Positions 1 to 10,806 of a stretch of DNA of 64,000 bases are shown one piece after another. Numbering within the stretch: the first letter of the stretch is position 1; every line of letters begins with the position of its first letter. A model generated the notes under the pieces. That model had not been told where the DNA came from. It saw only the letters and a program-made list of their open reading frames with translations, and did no database searches. Origin of the DNA: Solenopsis invicta (Eukaryota; Arthropoda; Insecta; Hymenoptera; Formicidae); NCBI RefSeq assembly GCF_016802725.1, contig NC_052679.1, positions 806,001 through 870,000 on the forward strand. The letters are read 5' to 3'. A program made the translations under genes and the position numbers.

Positions 1-742
1 TTCTTCTATAAAAAAGATCATAATTAATAAACGTGACAAAATATCGAATATTAATCGAATATCAATAGGATTCCATTTGATTTGTGCTCCCGGAGTAACT
101 TGCAACATTATTAATCGTCGAAATATTCCTCAAATTTATTTGTGCGTTTATGTTCAGGTTTGCTCTTCAATTTCACAAATTAAGTAACAATTCCGCTTTC
201 GTGATATTTTACTGTTTTTAAGGAAAGCTCGTAATGCTTTTTTTCGTAAGAAAAAGGTAATTAATAAACGTGACACAAATACCGATAAAAAACATCGATA
301 AGATTTCACTTGGTTCGTGTGATTCGAATATATCATGATTTGCGATATCATGAACTACAGAAATATTTCTCAAATTTATTTGTACGTTTGTATTCGGTTT
401 TACTCTTTAGTTTCACAAATTAAGTAACAATTCCGCTGACACTTAATTTTTTTTAAGAGAAGATCGTAATGTTCCTTCTCGTAAGGAAAAGGTAATAAAC
501 GTGATACAAACATCGAATATCAATAGCATTTCATTTGATTCGTGTGTTCCGAGTATAATTGCGATATCATTAATCACTGAAACGTTTCTCAAGTTTATTT
601 GTACGTTTATATTTGTACGTACATTTGCTTTTTAATTTCACAAATTAAGTAACAATTCCGCCCTCGTGACACCTTACTCTTTTTTAAGGGAAGCTCATAA
701 TGATCCCTCTCGCAAGAGAAAGGTAATTAATAAACGTGACAA
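1..742. repeat. Satellite-like tandem array, unit about 225-240 bp
   Basis: Three full units and part of a fourth can be aligned by eye. The block AATAAACGTGA recurs near 26, 261, 491 and 728, and CACAAATTAAGTAACAATTC recurs near 173, 413 and 638. Each unit carries a short hairpin with a CGTA or CGCA loop just before the AATAAACGTGA block. Its stem bases differ between units yet mostly still pair. The array runs off the left edge, so its full length is unknown. A short chance ORF on the minus strand here is not a gene. Confidence 0.85.
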
Positions 743-1609
743 ATCGCGTTTGTAATGTATCGTTGATTGACGTTCCCCTTTGGCAAACAATGAATGAGCG
801 GAACGCTTTTAAAGGACAAGTTAATTCGCCAGGAGGAGTCGCGCGACCCCGTTGTCTTCCGAAAGTGGGGTCGAAGGGTAGACAGGGTACTCGTTCATCC
901 CGTGGTGCCTTCGACGGCGAACGAAGCCACCCTGTATCGACCCAGCGACGCCCACCCAAAGAGCAACCCCCACCATGGATGACCCCATCCACCGGCGACC
1001 GGTACCATTTTGCCCAAAAATTCCGGTGCGCGATGCGTCGTCGCGCGCCAAGTCGCCGCTACTTTTTTGTCCGCGACGCGACAAGACACCATGTTCGAAT
1101 GCGGAACTGCGGATTTGCAGCGACCGCATTCGAATTGACAAATCCGCAAACAACTGACCGATGACGAGCCGAGATTCTTCGCGTTCGCGAGTTCTCTCGA
1201 TCGTAAACGAAGGCGATTTCGATGACGCGGTGTATTGAGATACATTAGAAATACCGGCATCTAAATTGCCGCTTTCATCCCCGACGCGAAATATTTTCTC
1301 GTACTCGAGCACACAGCATGATTTATGGGCTAAAAACGACGTGGGAAAAATAATTCATGAGACAACTTTGAATCAAAGAAAGAGCTACATGGTGCAAGAA
1401 GGGGAAGGAACGAGAGGCGTAGGACTTTTTCTGTGAAAAATAAACTATATAAATCATCCGGCAAAATTTATCACGTCACCGCACAGTCCCGTATAAAAAA
1501 TACGATAGGGGCATTGCTTAACCAGCCACCGTCAAAGTCACCGGTTTCCACTCCATTGTATAGACTATTGCTTGGGAAGCGATTTTATTCTTTAGACACA
1601 TTGGAGTAT

Positions 1610-1610
1610 T

Positions 1611-1643
<33 letters not shown>

Positions 1644-1656
1644 TATTCTCTCTCTG
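1610..1656. repeat. (CT)n microsatellite
   Basis: A CT dinucleotide run interrupted by a few T insertions, directly visible. Confidence 0.95.
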
Positions 1657-3049
1657 TCTTGCTGGGCGGAAGAGAGATACCGATGCTACATCTCTGCGAG
1701 TGATGGTACAACGTCGACGGTAAACATCCCGACGCCTACGTATTTCGAAACTTTATTATGACATACAGTATATTTGCTCCCTTAACACACTTCTCACCGC
1801 AGCGTATCTCTTCGTTATTTTCGCAAAGGCTGTACGCGCGCTTAAATTATCCCCCAAAATGATGGCAGGACTCATCCATTCTGCTGTACGCGCGATGTGT
1901 GCTTCGCCCATCCCGGCGCAGTGGCCGAAACGAATCCCCTGGTGCACCGCTGTTCTAAATTATTTCCAAATAGCGGTGTACCGTACGACGGAGAAGTTTG
2001 GTCACCGCCCCCACACTTAACTACGGCGAAAATCCTGCCGCCGACCGTTTCATCCCTGTCCCTTTCCCGTTTCTGCCACTGCGTCGGGAACGATTTTCCC
2101 CCGCAACGGAACGGAAACCATCCGCCGGAGATTCTCTCCCCGCCGCTCTTCCGCCGCGCTTAATCGGTGCTCCACATTGCAAGAACGTGCGCGTGTACGT
2201 CCCCTCTTTCCCACTTACCCCTCGCGGAGCTTCACACGCGAGAGGGCTCATCGATCCGCGCGGTAAATATCAAAATTTCACGGACTGACGCATGACGCAA
2301 AAATCGATCGAAAGGAACGATTGAACGGCGCGGCCTGTTTGCACGAGTTCTTCCGCGAGGCTAGGTACGCCGAGCGAGCGCTCGTCATGTACTCGTCATC
2401 TGGTTCGACAGCGAGCCGACGCTGTCGCATTCGACGTGACGAGCGTTGGCTGAAGCACCTCGCAGATATTTTTACTGATCGTCGAAAAAAAATTCCCCTT
2501 TCCTCCCCCTCCCTCTCCCTGGTAAATCACGCTCGAAGGAAATAGCGATTCAAGGGACTGGGGAATGTTGGAATCTGGGAAGTTTGCGGGGACCGCAATT
2601 CGTTTCCTCGGGGAATGAAGTAGGATAAAAACGGAGGATTTAAAAAGGAGGAACGGAGATCAAACCCTCCCTTCGCGTGTTCCTCTATTCCCAAGTAAAT
2701 TATTGATTATTATACTTTTCCAACTTTTGCGTTCCCGTTTGCATAATGAGGACAGAGAGGACGCAGAGATTCTTGCAAACAGAAAATAGACACTTTCTCT
2801 AAATTTATTTCTTTTTTCGCGCGCCTCGCCAAGGCTATCGCGTCCGGGCTATGAAGTATACGCGCGTCGCAAAATATTCTTTGTTTTGGGATTTACGTAT
2901 GCAAATGAACGAAATAATATTACCATCGAACCGCGAGCGCAGACCCGTTGCGACGAATTTAATTATCGATTCCCCGGGAGAGAATATCTCTCTGCAAGGT
3001 GCGGCAGCTATTTTCGAAACGCGATGCAACCAGAAGGTAGCGGTTTATT

Positions 3050-3053
<4 letters not shown>

Positions 3054-3097
<44 letters not shown>
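3054..3097. repeat. (GA)n microsatellite
   Basis: An almost uninterrupted AG/GA run of about 44 bases. It encodes the Glu-Arg repeats seen in overlapping chance ORFs. Confidence 0.95.
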
Positions 3098-3100
<3 letters not shown>

Positions 3101-3243
3101 GATAGAATATTATTATCGTAGCCGGCAGCGGTCCTTTCGTTAGATCCGAAAGACGAGGCTAGAGCGGTTTATATTGCTCGTATCGCGATGCGCCCTTTTA
3201 CTCTCTCAATACTTGGACCTCCTTGAAATTCAATTCCCGTCCC

Positions 3244-3268
3244 GGGGGGTGGAGGGGCGGGAGGGGGG
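3244..3268 (+). other. Potential G-quadruplex motif
   Basis: Four G-runs of at least three bases (6, 4, 3 and 6 Gs) are separated by loops of four, one and one bases within 25 bp on the plus strand. This satisfies the usual G3+N1-7 pattern. Formation in vivo is inference. Confidence 0.6.
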
Positions 3269-3772
3269 AATGAGAGGGTGAAGGAAACGTTATCGAGAAC
3301 GCCATACATAAATTGCTTAGGTCTAATCGAACGTAGCTTATCGACGGCGAAGATACATTGCGGTGTGTAAAAGATTAATGCCGATAACGCGGGCGAAGAC
3401 GAGGCGTAATTCTCACTGGCGCTCGGCAGCTCTTTAATTATATAGTACTCACACGGAAATAAATCACATGATGATTCACCGCGGCGCGGCGATAAAATGT
3501 TTCTCGACGTTATGTGTTATTTTAAATGTCCGGAGAAGCCGTGGCACACCTTTCTCATGCGCCCCGCCTTCCGTCTCCGGTAGAGAGACCCTAGTATCTG
3601 AGGCTGGCCATAAGACAGCCAGTTTTATTTCATTCATTTTATCAAAAAAGAAAAAGAAAGAAAGAGATAAAACAGAAAGGAATAAGAGTGAGTAAGAGCT
3701 AATAAATTTTGCATGGTAGATAGAAAATAAGCTGTAAAAACAGCTAATAAGATTTTGTTCCAATGACGGCTA

Positions 3773-4113
3773 TCTTGGAAGCGGAAACAGGGAACAGAAA
3801 ATAAAGAATAGGAAACAAGGAATAAGAAACAATTTAATATGATGAATAAAAAGAAATATTTTTTCTTGAAAAGAAGAAGTGATAAAGTGTTTCAATAAAC
3901 TGATTGCTATATTAGGAACTGATGATATTTCATCAGTTATTGATGCAGTATCTAATGCAATTAGTGGTGCAGCACTGATACAGTTATTAGTTGATTGAAA
4001 CACTTTATTAGTTCTTTTTCTTAAGAGTTTATGTGTTTTCCTTATTTAACGTATTAAATTGTTTCTTATTCCTTGTTTCTATTTTTACATTGTGCGTTAA
4101 GTCTTATCCAAGA
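3773..4113. mobile_element. Foldback (long inverted-repeat) element, about 340 bp
   Basis: The arms are inverted repeats. TCTTGGA at 3773 matches TCCAAGA at 4107. A block of about 26 bp starting GGAAACAAGGAATAAG at 3811-3838 is repeated inverted at 4053-4079 with one mismatch at its edge. AAAGTGTTTCAAT at 3894 is repeated inverted near 3997-4010. There is no ORF. A non-autonomous DNA transposon is the likely identity, superfamily not determined. Confidence 0.8.
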
Positions 4114-4420
4114 ATTTATACGAAAAAAAATAATTTTACTGTACTTACTGTCTAAAAATTTAGCTAAATATAGATAAAAAAATATATAATTTTATGTTGA
4201 ATTGTATTAAAATAATTATATAAAACATTCAAGCATAATGATTCTATTACTAAAAGTTTTGATATCCTAGCAATTAGCTTAAACGTCCAGTATAATTTTT
4301 TTAATGGTTCAACGTAATTATTTTCAGTTCTGTATTTCAGCAAAATTGTTCTTTCCGTGTAGAAATGGATGCGGTTAATACAATGCACGATATTAAACGT
4401 TCTCTGTGTATACAATCACT

Positions 4421-4907
4421 AATTGTCCAGACACACGATATTGGTAGTTTACTTTAAGCTATAAATTTATTCAATATTATAATTTTTTAGGAAAAACTTG
4501 ATTGGAAGTGAAAACTTTTGGCAGTGATGTATTACACAGGCAAACTTATGCTCAAATCGAATCATTCACTGATTTATTAACAAAATCAGATTGAAAATGT
4601 ATTTAAATAAGATTGTAACAAAGCATCAATTTTTTATCTTTATCTGTGTGAGTGGAAAAACGTGTGTAAAAGATAGGACTGTGACGGAATAATATTAAAT
4701 GAACAAAGTAGTATATGCAGTCAACGAAATTAATTATCCGGACACACATTGGAAATTTATTTTATGCTACAAATCCAAATCATACTTTTAATGAAAACGC
4801 ATCACTGGCAGGAGTTTTCGTTTCCAATCGAGTTTTTCCTAAAACAGTATAATATTTGATTAATTTGTAGCATAAAATAAACTTTCATGTTCTGTGTCTG
4901 GACAATT
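4421..4907. mobile_element. Non-autonomous TIR element with an internal terminal copy
   Basis: AATTGTCCAGACAC at 4421 faces GTGTCTGGACAATT ending at 4907. The terminal repeats extend for about 105 bp at roughly 80% identity by eye, including AGGAAAAAC.TGATTGGAA and GGCAGTGATG. A third, diverged copy of the left terminus lies inside at about 4733-4778 in the same orientation as the left end. The flanks contain TA, so a Tc1/mariner-type origin is plausible but not proven. There is no transposase ORF. Confidence 0.75.
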
Positions 4908-6187
4908 TATTTTGTGACATATATGAGCACACTTTACTATTCTTCCACCACGTGTGTGACGTACATTTTTTCTCACGCAGGATTTTGACAAAATCGCCTT
5001 ATGGTCACAGACTCTTATTCTAGAGTCTCTAGCTTCCGGTGAGATTCCGGAATTAACGCGGTCCCTCCTCTCTTCCACCTCGATTTCACCCCGGCAATCT
5101 TCCGTGGAGATTCTCGCGGGAAAGATTCCCTTGTACGATCAGGTACTTGACACATTTCGATTTTTCCTTTTCTCGTTCTGCTTCTTCTCCATCTTCGCCA
5201 TACCCGGCGCCCGTCGCCCGGCGCCTTCGCCCAGTGCTCTTTCTCGTTTAATTTTCAACGAGCACGACGGTGATCGCTCGCGACTCGATGCACAAGTCTT
5301 GTCGCCGCGTCTCCACAGCGAATTCTGATAAATTCTTCGCGTTGCAGCGCGCACGGGCGCATTACGGTGATTCTTGTTTCTTTTCCGCATCTCTCTTTCT
5401 CTTTCTCCGCTTCGCGCAAACTTGGTCGACGACGACAGAAACTTTTCCAGCTTGTACTTCGGAGCACGAAAGAGTTCTGCGGGGCACCGCGGCGATGCGA
5501 TGGCTTACACAGAATTCCTTCTCTTTATACACTTTCGTCGTTACTTGGCGATCGAGCGATCATGCCGAGCGAGCGCGTCGTTCGACAGAGGGAGAGATAA
5601 TGGGATATCGACTATTTAATCAGGTCGGTCGATTTAATGCTGGAATCTAATCCCCCGGAATGGTCAAACGTTCAAATTCAGCAGCAATAACCGTATAGAC
5701 ACGCCCAGCTTTAAGCCACTTTAATACGCAGGAATGTTTCGTAAATGGCCATACTCTGCAACTATTCTGGTACTTCACCGGTACGCAGAGAATACACATA
5801 GCTCGAATATTTCCTCGTGGATCGACTCGTAAGAATCGAAAGATTCGCAGGAAATGTCCAGTGGAGAATCAACGTCTTCTCGCAGCAATCGTATCGTCGG
5901 CCGAAAGGAAAAAGAACGCGACGGCAGTTTAATCACCCTCTACTATTATCACGCAAACTAGATTGTTCTACGTAATTGCGCACGATCTTCGGCATACTCG
6001 TGTATCGTTCGCGACACCTGGCTCTATTTTTTAACAGAGTTTTTTTTTCGCTCTTGCAATCAAACCCGCCTCGACATTTACAGTTGCACGGTGCGTCGCG
6101 TCGGTTCCGCGCTAGGTCCGAGTCCTTTTTGTTCCACCGCTTGGCTACCGAGCGGTTGACGCCAGGATCGATGGCAAAAAATCCGTG
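4908..6187. other. 3' flank of the GPCR, no other gene seen
   Basis: This region lies downstream of the GPCR stop codon at 6188-6190 on the minus strand. It should contain the 3' UTR, but no clear polyadenylation signal could be assigned. The small ORFs at 5100-5650 overlap in several frames and resemble no protein I recognise. Confidence 0.45.
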
Positions 6188-6442
6188 TTAAACGCTGGCA
6201 CGAGCCAGATGTCCGGGGGTCGCGACTGTAGTGGTTGGCGGGGTCGTCGTCGTTGTCGTGGTCGGTCTCGGTATCGGGGAACGTTTCATGGGCAGACTCC
6301 TGCCGCCCTGGTCGCTCTTGACCCACGGCCATTGCAGAGTACGAATTAGAGTGTTTCGAAAGTCTTCGGAAAAGAGGCAATAAATGTAAAACGTGATCGA
6401 GTAATTGATCACTTCCAGTAGATTGGCCAGTGCTCGGAACAC
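6188..6442 (-). CDS. Class A orphan peptide-type GPCR, exon 5 (TM7 and C-terminal tail)
   Basis: This terminal exon encodes residues 303-386 and the TAA stop at 6188-6190. The acceptor reads TTGCAG|GTGTTC and the exon starts in phase 0, matching exon 4. TM7 spans about 303-326. The usual NPxxY reads TFYIY (319-323), while an upstream Asn is kept in INYS (314-317). The helix-8 region FSEDFRNTL follows. The cytosolic tail is short and contains seven consecutive Thr at 363-369, then PPTTT; it ends ...LARASV. The Thr run comes from an (ACC)n-like tract and may vary in length. The whole protein is described under exon 1. Confidence 0.88.
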   Translation of the reverse strand: MFRALANLLEVINYSITFYIYCLFSEDFRNTLIRTLQWPWVKSDQGGRSLPMKRSPIPRPTTTTTTTPPTTTVATPGHLARASV

Positions 6443-6800
6443 CTGCAACCGAACACGGCGAATTAATGGACGAATTCATAATTGATGAAGTCGTGTATTG
6501 GGCGTGCGAGGAGGTGGCGGGGGAGGATATGCCGGAATAATTAAATCAATTATTCAGGAAGAGCGGGCGGGGAAAAGTAAATTTTGATCTAGCATCTTTG
6601 CAATAAAATGACGGGGATAAAAAATGGGTCACAGGAAGAGCGAAGTTGTTTTCATAAATTAACTTTTAATTTAATTGGAATTTAACTCTATTGTTGATTC
6701 ATATTAAAATGTAAAGGGTAAGGATTCTCGACAGACGGAGTTGTCACATTGGAAATAATTGACAATATGTAATAAAAATATTTAGAGTGGTTCCTCTTAC
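6443..6800 (-). other. GPCR intron 4 (358 bp)
   Basis: It is bounded by CAG|GTAAGAG at the exon 4 donor and TTGCAG|GTG at the exon 5 acceptor, in phase 0. No internal element was recognised. Confidence 0.85.
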
Positions 6801-7088
6801 CTGGTAAGGATAATTGTTAAGATTGCTCTCGCTGAGTGTGACATTTAAGATAACCATCGGACTGACGCAGACTAGGAAGAGAATGCTGGTGCTGCCCAAG
6901 AGCAAGATCAGCCTTCGCTCCTCGGCGAAAGTTCTTGGATCCTCGTCGCTGCTGACGGTTCTCGATAGGGTCATTCTCCGGCGTCGCTCGCAGGACCTTC
7001 TGTACACTATCATTATTCTCAGATTGAATCCGGCGAGGAGGATCGTGGGCGCCACTTTAAAAACAACTTCTAGCACCACCTTGTACAC
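6801..7088 (-). CDS. GPCR exon 4 (TM5, third intracellular loop, TM6)
   Basis: The exon encodes residues 207-302 and is in phase 0 at both ends, with acceptor TTTCAG|GTGTAC and donor CAG|GTAAGA. TM5 lies at about 207-234, with the conserved proline in KVAPTILL (P220). The third intracellular loop is basic (CERRRRMTLSR) and Ser/Asp-rich (VSSDEDP), with plausible kinase sites. TM6 lies at about 266-290. The CWxP motif reads C-V-S-P (280-283), so the toggle tryptophan is replaced by valine. Extracellular loop 3 is ESNLNNYPYQ. Confidence 0.9.
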
Positions 7089-8105
7089 CTGAAATACATG
7101 TTTGCGTCATACACACGAAGAGCTCGTAAAATTAGAATTTCAAGTTAAATATGGTATGGACCGTTTAAGCTCGCACAATAGAATATATAATAACTAAATA
7201 CGCTGAATGTTCTACAATCCTGACCTTAATTTAAATGTCAGATCCTTTTTGGACGTCAGACATACTTCTATGAATTTAGATTAATGGAGCACATTCTATA
7301 TATGATCACTGAAAAAAATTTTGTCGAAAAACTAGAATATTTAGTCCGATATTTTCAACCAAATATTGAGTTGGTTTAGTTAATTTATGATTAAAATTTT
7401 TAATGGTTGACATGAATAAATTTTTTCTACAACTAAATAATTGTTGAATGAACGCAAACGTTGGATCAAGTATTTTAATTTTTCAACAAGTTTTGTGTAA
7501 GTATTCACATAAATGATTATTAATTATGTTATAGATAACAATAATTTTTTTATAAGACATTTTCTTTAATATAAAAGTTTTATTGAAATTAGAAAATAAA
7601 TCAAAAGTTATGAACGTTTAATTTGTGTTCTTTATATATATGAAAAAAATGATATAAATAGACAAATTTCTCATTGATTCTTGTTTCCACTAATGTATTG
7701 CACACAATGTAGCAGTAAAAGTAGTTTGGATTAGTTTTGCACAATCTTTATAACATTTTTATGTTATAAATTTAAACTAAAACAACAACATTGCAGGATA
7801 TTTTTATAATAATTTATTGTAATTTGACTATCAATTAAATGGTGCTATCAGTATTTTTTCAATCAATCCGGTGAAATTTTTCTAACGACAGATTTGAACT
7901 CACATCAGTATCGAAATACATAAAAAAAAACGTAGTTTTCTTTTCTTACATCAAATTAATGTAAAATTTGTAAACTAATGTAATTAATGATTTAACAGAC
8001 GAATTAACAACGTTACGTTCGGCTGTTGTCGACTTTAAAGTACATTTCGAGGTTGTTACTGGAAGGAAAGAGCAACTTTGCGAGCGAAAAGGAAACATAA
8101 ATTAC
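7089..8105 (-). other. GPCR intron 3 (1,017 bp)
   Basis: GT-AG intron, phase 0, between CAG|GTAAT and TTTCAG|GTG. It is AT-rich and carries a foldback element at 7308-7505. Confidence 0.85.
7308..7505. mobile_element. Diverged foldback element in intron 3
   Basis: AAAATTTTGTCGAAAAACTA near 7315 pairs with the inverted sequence around 7462-7500, including TTTTTCAACAAGTTTTG. The inner arms, with TTCAACCAAATATTGAGTTG against the complement of CAACTAAATAATTGTTGAA, also match. Similarity is about 70% by eye and there is no ORF. Confidence 0.6.
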
Positions 8106-8356
8106 CTGATAGTACCACGAGTCGAGAAACGACTGATTGTCTCTCCTTTGGTAGATTAGGGGACCGCCGGACGCTAGCAGGCAGGTCGTAATTTCACCCC
8201 GAAATACACTCGGCAGATAAACGAGAAATGTAGCCAGAGGGATGAGCACCACTGTTAGGTGAGGTGGTCCGCAGAGTGGCCGCGTGTGTTGTCCGGGATG
8301 ACAGACGCTTACATAACGCTCCACTGTCAATGCCAGAAGCATCATTACTCCAACCC
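8106..8356 (-). CDS. GPCR exon 3 (TM3, TM4, extracellular loop 2)
   Basis: The exon encodes the end of codon 123 through residue 206. The acceptor ATAG|GGGTTGGAG joins exon 2 in phase 1 (CLG-VGVMM), and the donor CAG|GTAAT is phase 0. TM3 continues through MMLLALTVERY. The DRY motif is ERY (135-137), followed by VSVCHP, a typical peptide-receptor sequence. TM4 (about 155-174) lacks the usual tryptophan. Extracellular loop 2 has one cysteine (C181) and a possible N-glycosylation site NQS (196-198). The ORF can be read from an internal Met, but the splice site and the TM3 content show that it is an internal exon. Confidence 0.9.
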
Positions 8357-9209
8357 CTATGCATACAATTAACCTCTATATCTCTCGAACGTAGTGCTAT
8401 GTTGAGTCGGCCTTAAAAGCTCTCTCTGCGTCACCAGGCACCTGTGCGTTTCGTGCGCACCCAATCCCCACGCACCCAATCCGCACCCCACAACAGCATC
8501 AGTCGGAAAACTTTTGCAACACATTTTCGTCGCCTGGACAGAATGTTTTAACGCTCTTTTTTTCTTTTCCGCCCCATTTTCTCCAATTCTCTTTCTCTGA
8601 ACTGCACCAGGTTGAACTTCTAATCGCCATAATCGTTGTAACTTATAAGAGCTGCGAGGTACGAGAAAGCAAAAGTTTTCCGTCGCAAACGAAAAGTTTC
8701 GTAATGCGCGAGCGATCTTCTATTTCTTTCGGCGCATGGTGCAGTGAACAGATAATGCAGATAAATTTATTTCTTCCCCTCTCCCCTTTGTCGCGAGAAT
8801 TGTATCAGTCATTTTTGTAAGAATGGTGCTAATAAGTGATAAGAAATACAAGAAGATCGCGCGAAAGAAGGAGAGAGAGACAAAGATAGATAGATAAAGC
8901 GTTTATTAATGTTCTAAAGCAATCCCTTTAAGAACATAAAAATAACAAATAAAAAATAGCGAAAAGAAAAAACGGTAACAAAATAATGCAGAAATACAAA
9001 AATAAAATAATAAAATTAAAAACTATACATCAATGGAAACATAAAGGTTATAGTTTAAGAGCTGTAATATACAAAAAGCATAATGTAGCATTGCAATAAG
9101 ATCGTTGGACGAATGAGCTCTTATATAAATCAATATGTCTTTATGCCGAATGCTTATTGCTTATGCTATTGGCTATACGTATATGTACGCATTTTGTGTG
9201 TTCACGCTT

Positions 9210-9350
9210 TTATGGTTTGTCTATAATGCGCACAATAAATCTTAAGCCATAAGAAATTGAACAATCACATTATTCTCAACATGTTCGACTATGATTAGTC
9301 AATTTCTTGCAGCTTAAGGCTTACTGTACGCATTATAGACAGAGTTATGG
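9210..9350. mobile_element. Short MITE with roughly 58-bp terminal inverted repeats
   Basis: The left arm carries GTCTATAATGCG, CTTAAGCCATAAGAAATTGA and ACAATCA. The right arm is its inverted copy (TCAATTTCTTGC..CTTAAGG..CGCATTATAGAC) at about 80% identity by eye. The whole is about 141 bp with no ORF. Confidence 0.75.
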
Positions 9351-9515
9351 ATGTATGAAAAAAATCGAAGAGCTAATCGCGCAATTAGCTCAGCACTCAG
9401 AAAGAGAAAGAGAGAAGCAGCATTTCCTACTCGCTTTGGAACAAGTTCCTTCAAGTGCAAAAATTTAAATACATAAATAGAAATAATAATTAATACTAAT
9501 TAGAATTAATTATAT

Positions 9516-9694
9516 ACTGAAAAAAATTATATGTTCAAGCAAATATATTTATTTTAACATCAATTCCTTAATTTAAAAAATATTTCCTAACATTAAAACT
9601 AAATTATTTATTCTAGCTAATATTTATTTATAAATGAAGGAAATGATATTAAAATAAATATATTCACTCGAACATAAAATTTTTTTAATATAGT
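9516..9694. mobile_element. Foldback MITE in GPCR intron 2
   Basis: The left arm 9516-9570 (ATGTTCAAGCAAATATATTT, then ATTTTAACATCAATTCCTT) is matched by the inverted right arm 9637-9694 (AAGGAAATGATATTAAAAT, AAATATATTCACTCGAACAT). The central 65 bp is AT-rich and non-coding. Confidence 0.75.
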
Positions 9695-10656
9695 GTTAAC
9701 AATTATAAACATTTCAGGAATTAGTAGTTAAGAATGAGCAATTTCAAAACCTGAAACACTAAGTAAGAAGAAGGAAAATAACAGCTAAAAATTAGAAAAA
9801 GAGCAAAAAGTATTCCTGCTTGAGTAAGTACATACGAAAAAAGCGCAGTAAAAGGAAATAGAAAAACTTGGCCATTAAGGATATTTGGCTATACAATACG
9901 AGCTAAAAGTTATCGAAATTTAAAAACTGAAGTTTCTCTTATTCTTTTTTTTCTAATTGACAACAAAAAATCTTGATCGTAAATGTGCGAATTTTGACGT
10001 TGAAATTAGCTGCTAAGAAGAAAACAAAAAATTTAACTTATATTCAATAGTTTTTGCTGTAAAAATCACTACATTTTGCTGCAACTTTAAATAAATAACT
10101 TTTAAACGAGTAAGTGAATCTAAATAAATTTTTACACAAATATTTATTAAAATTTTATTAGTATATGTAGTAAAAATTTTATTTTAATTAATAATGCTGC
10201 TTCTGCATTAAATTTGTAAATAAATTCTGTAAAACGCGATTTTACATAAGAATAGTAAACAACAAATTAAATAACTTTTGAACCAATAAGTAAATTGTAC
10301 TCGAATTTTACACAGATACTCAAACGTAATACTCGAATATTCGATGAAATTTTTATATTTTTGATAATGTTTTGAGATATGACATAACGATATTAAATGT
10401 TTCGGAATAAATGAATAAAGACGTTTGAATTCAAGCATAATACGCGAGTTCCGTGTTTTAGACGAAAAGCTAATCCATAATTGAGATGCAAATAATCGAT
10501 ATGATTTTTTAAAGAATTTGATACAACATTGCGAAAGATAAGTAGTAAGTCAACAGAAAGAAGGGAAAGGGAAAGAAAACAAGTCGATTGGACTATTCGT
10601 GGATGGAATTTTTGCAGTACATTCTGCGAAATTCTCGTGATAGAGAATCGTCTTAC

Positions 10657-10806
10657 CTAGGCAGCCGTTCCCGAGGAAAAGCTCGAGATGAGCGTGATAG
10701 AATGCCTGGAGCCAGCTGGTCCATCCCCCGGTCTCCTTGTGAATAAGCACCCTCAGCGCGAAGGGGATGCAGAAGAGGATCGCGAGGAGCGCCGCGGCAG
10801 AATAAC
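10657..10806 (-). CDS. GPCR exon 2 (TM2 and start of TM3)
   Basis: A 150-bp exon encoding residues 73-122 plus one base, in phase 1 at both ends. The acceptor TTGCAG|GTTATTC completes the Gly codon begun in exon 1 (MRG-YSAAALLAIL), and the donor is CTAG|GTAAGAC. TM2 is about 66-95, and the aspartate normally found at 2.50 is not evident. The first extracellular loop is HKETGGWTSWLQ, ending in the WxxF-like SWLQAF. TM3 begins at FYHAHLELFLGNGCLG. The cysteine that normally tops TM3 is absent at the expected spacing from ERY (Ala111), though C121 lies deeper in the helix. Confidence 0.88.

Larger units (their letters stand above)
743..3772. other. Gene-free GC-mosaic region
   Basis: CpG-rich blocks at about 800-1300, 1880-2480 and 2820-3600 alternate with AT-rich sequence. 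Overlapping ORFs in several frames are short, rich in Arg, Pro and Ser, and have no recognisable domain, as expected of chance ORFs in GC-rich DNA. No exon with convincing splice sites and protein similarity was seen. Regulatory DNA or the untranslated exon of a neighbour remains possible but unsupported. Confidence 0.5.
8357..10656 (-). other. GPCR intron 2 (2,300 bp)
   Basis: GT-AG intron in phase 1, from CTAG|GTAAGA to ATAG|GGG. It contains two foldback elements (9210-9350 and 9516-9694). The rest is AT-rich with no recognisable coding sequence. Confidence 0.85.

Noticed and set aside
736..1312. Overlapping ORFs in four frames
   Set aside because: Mutually exclusive frames with no recognisable protein; none has a gene-like context.
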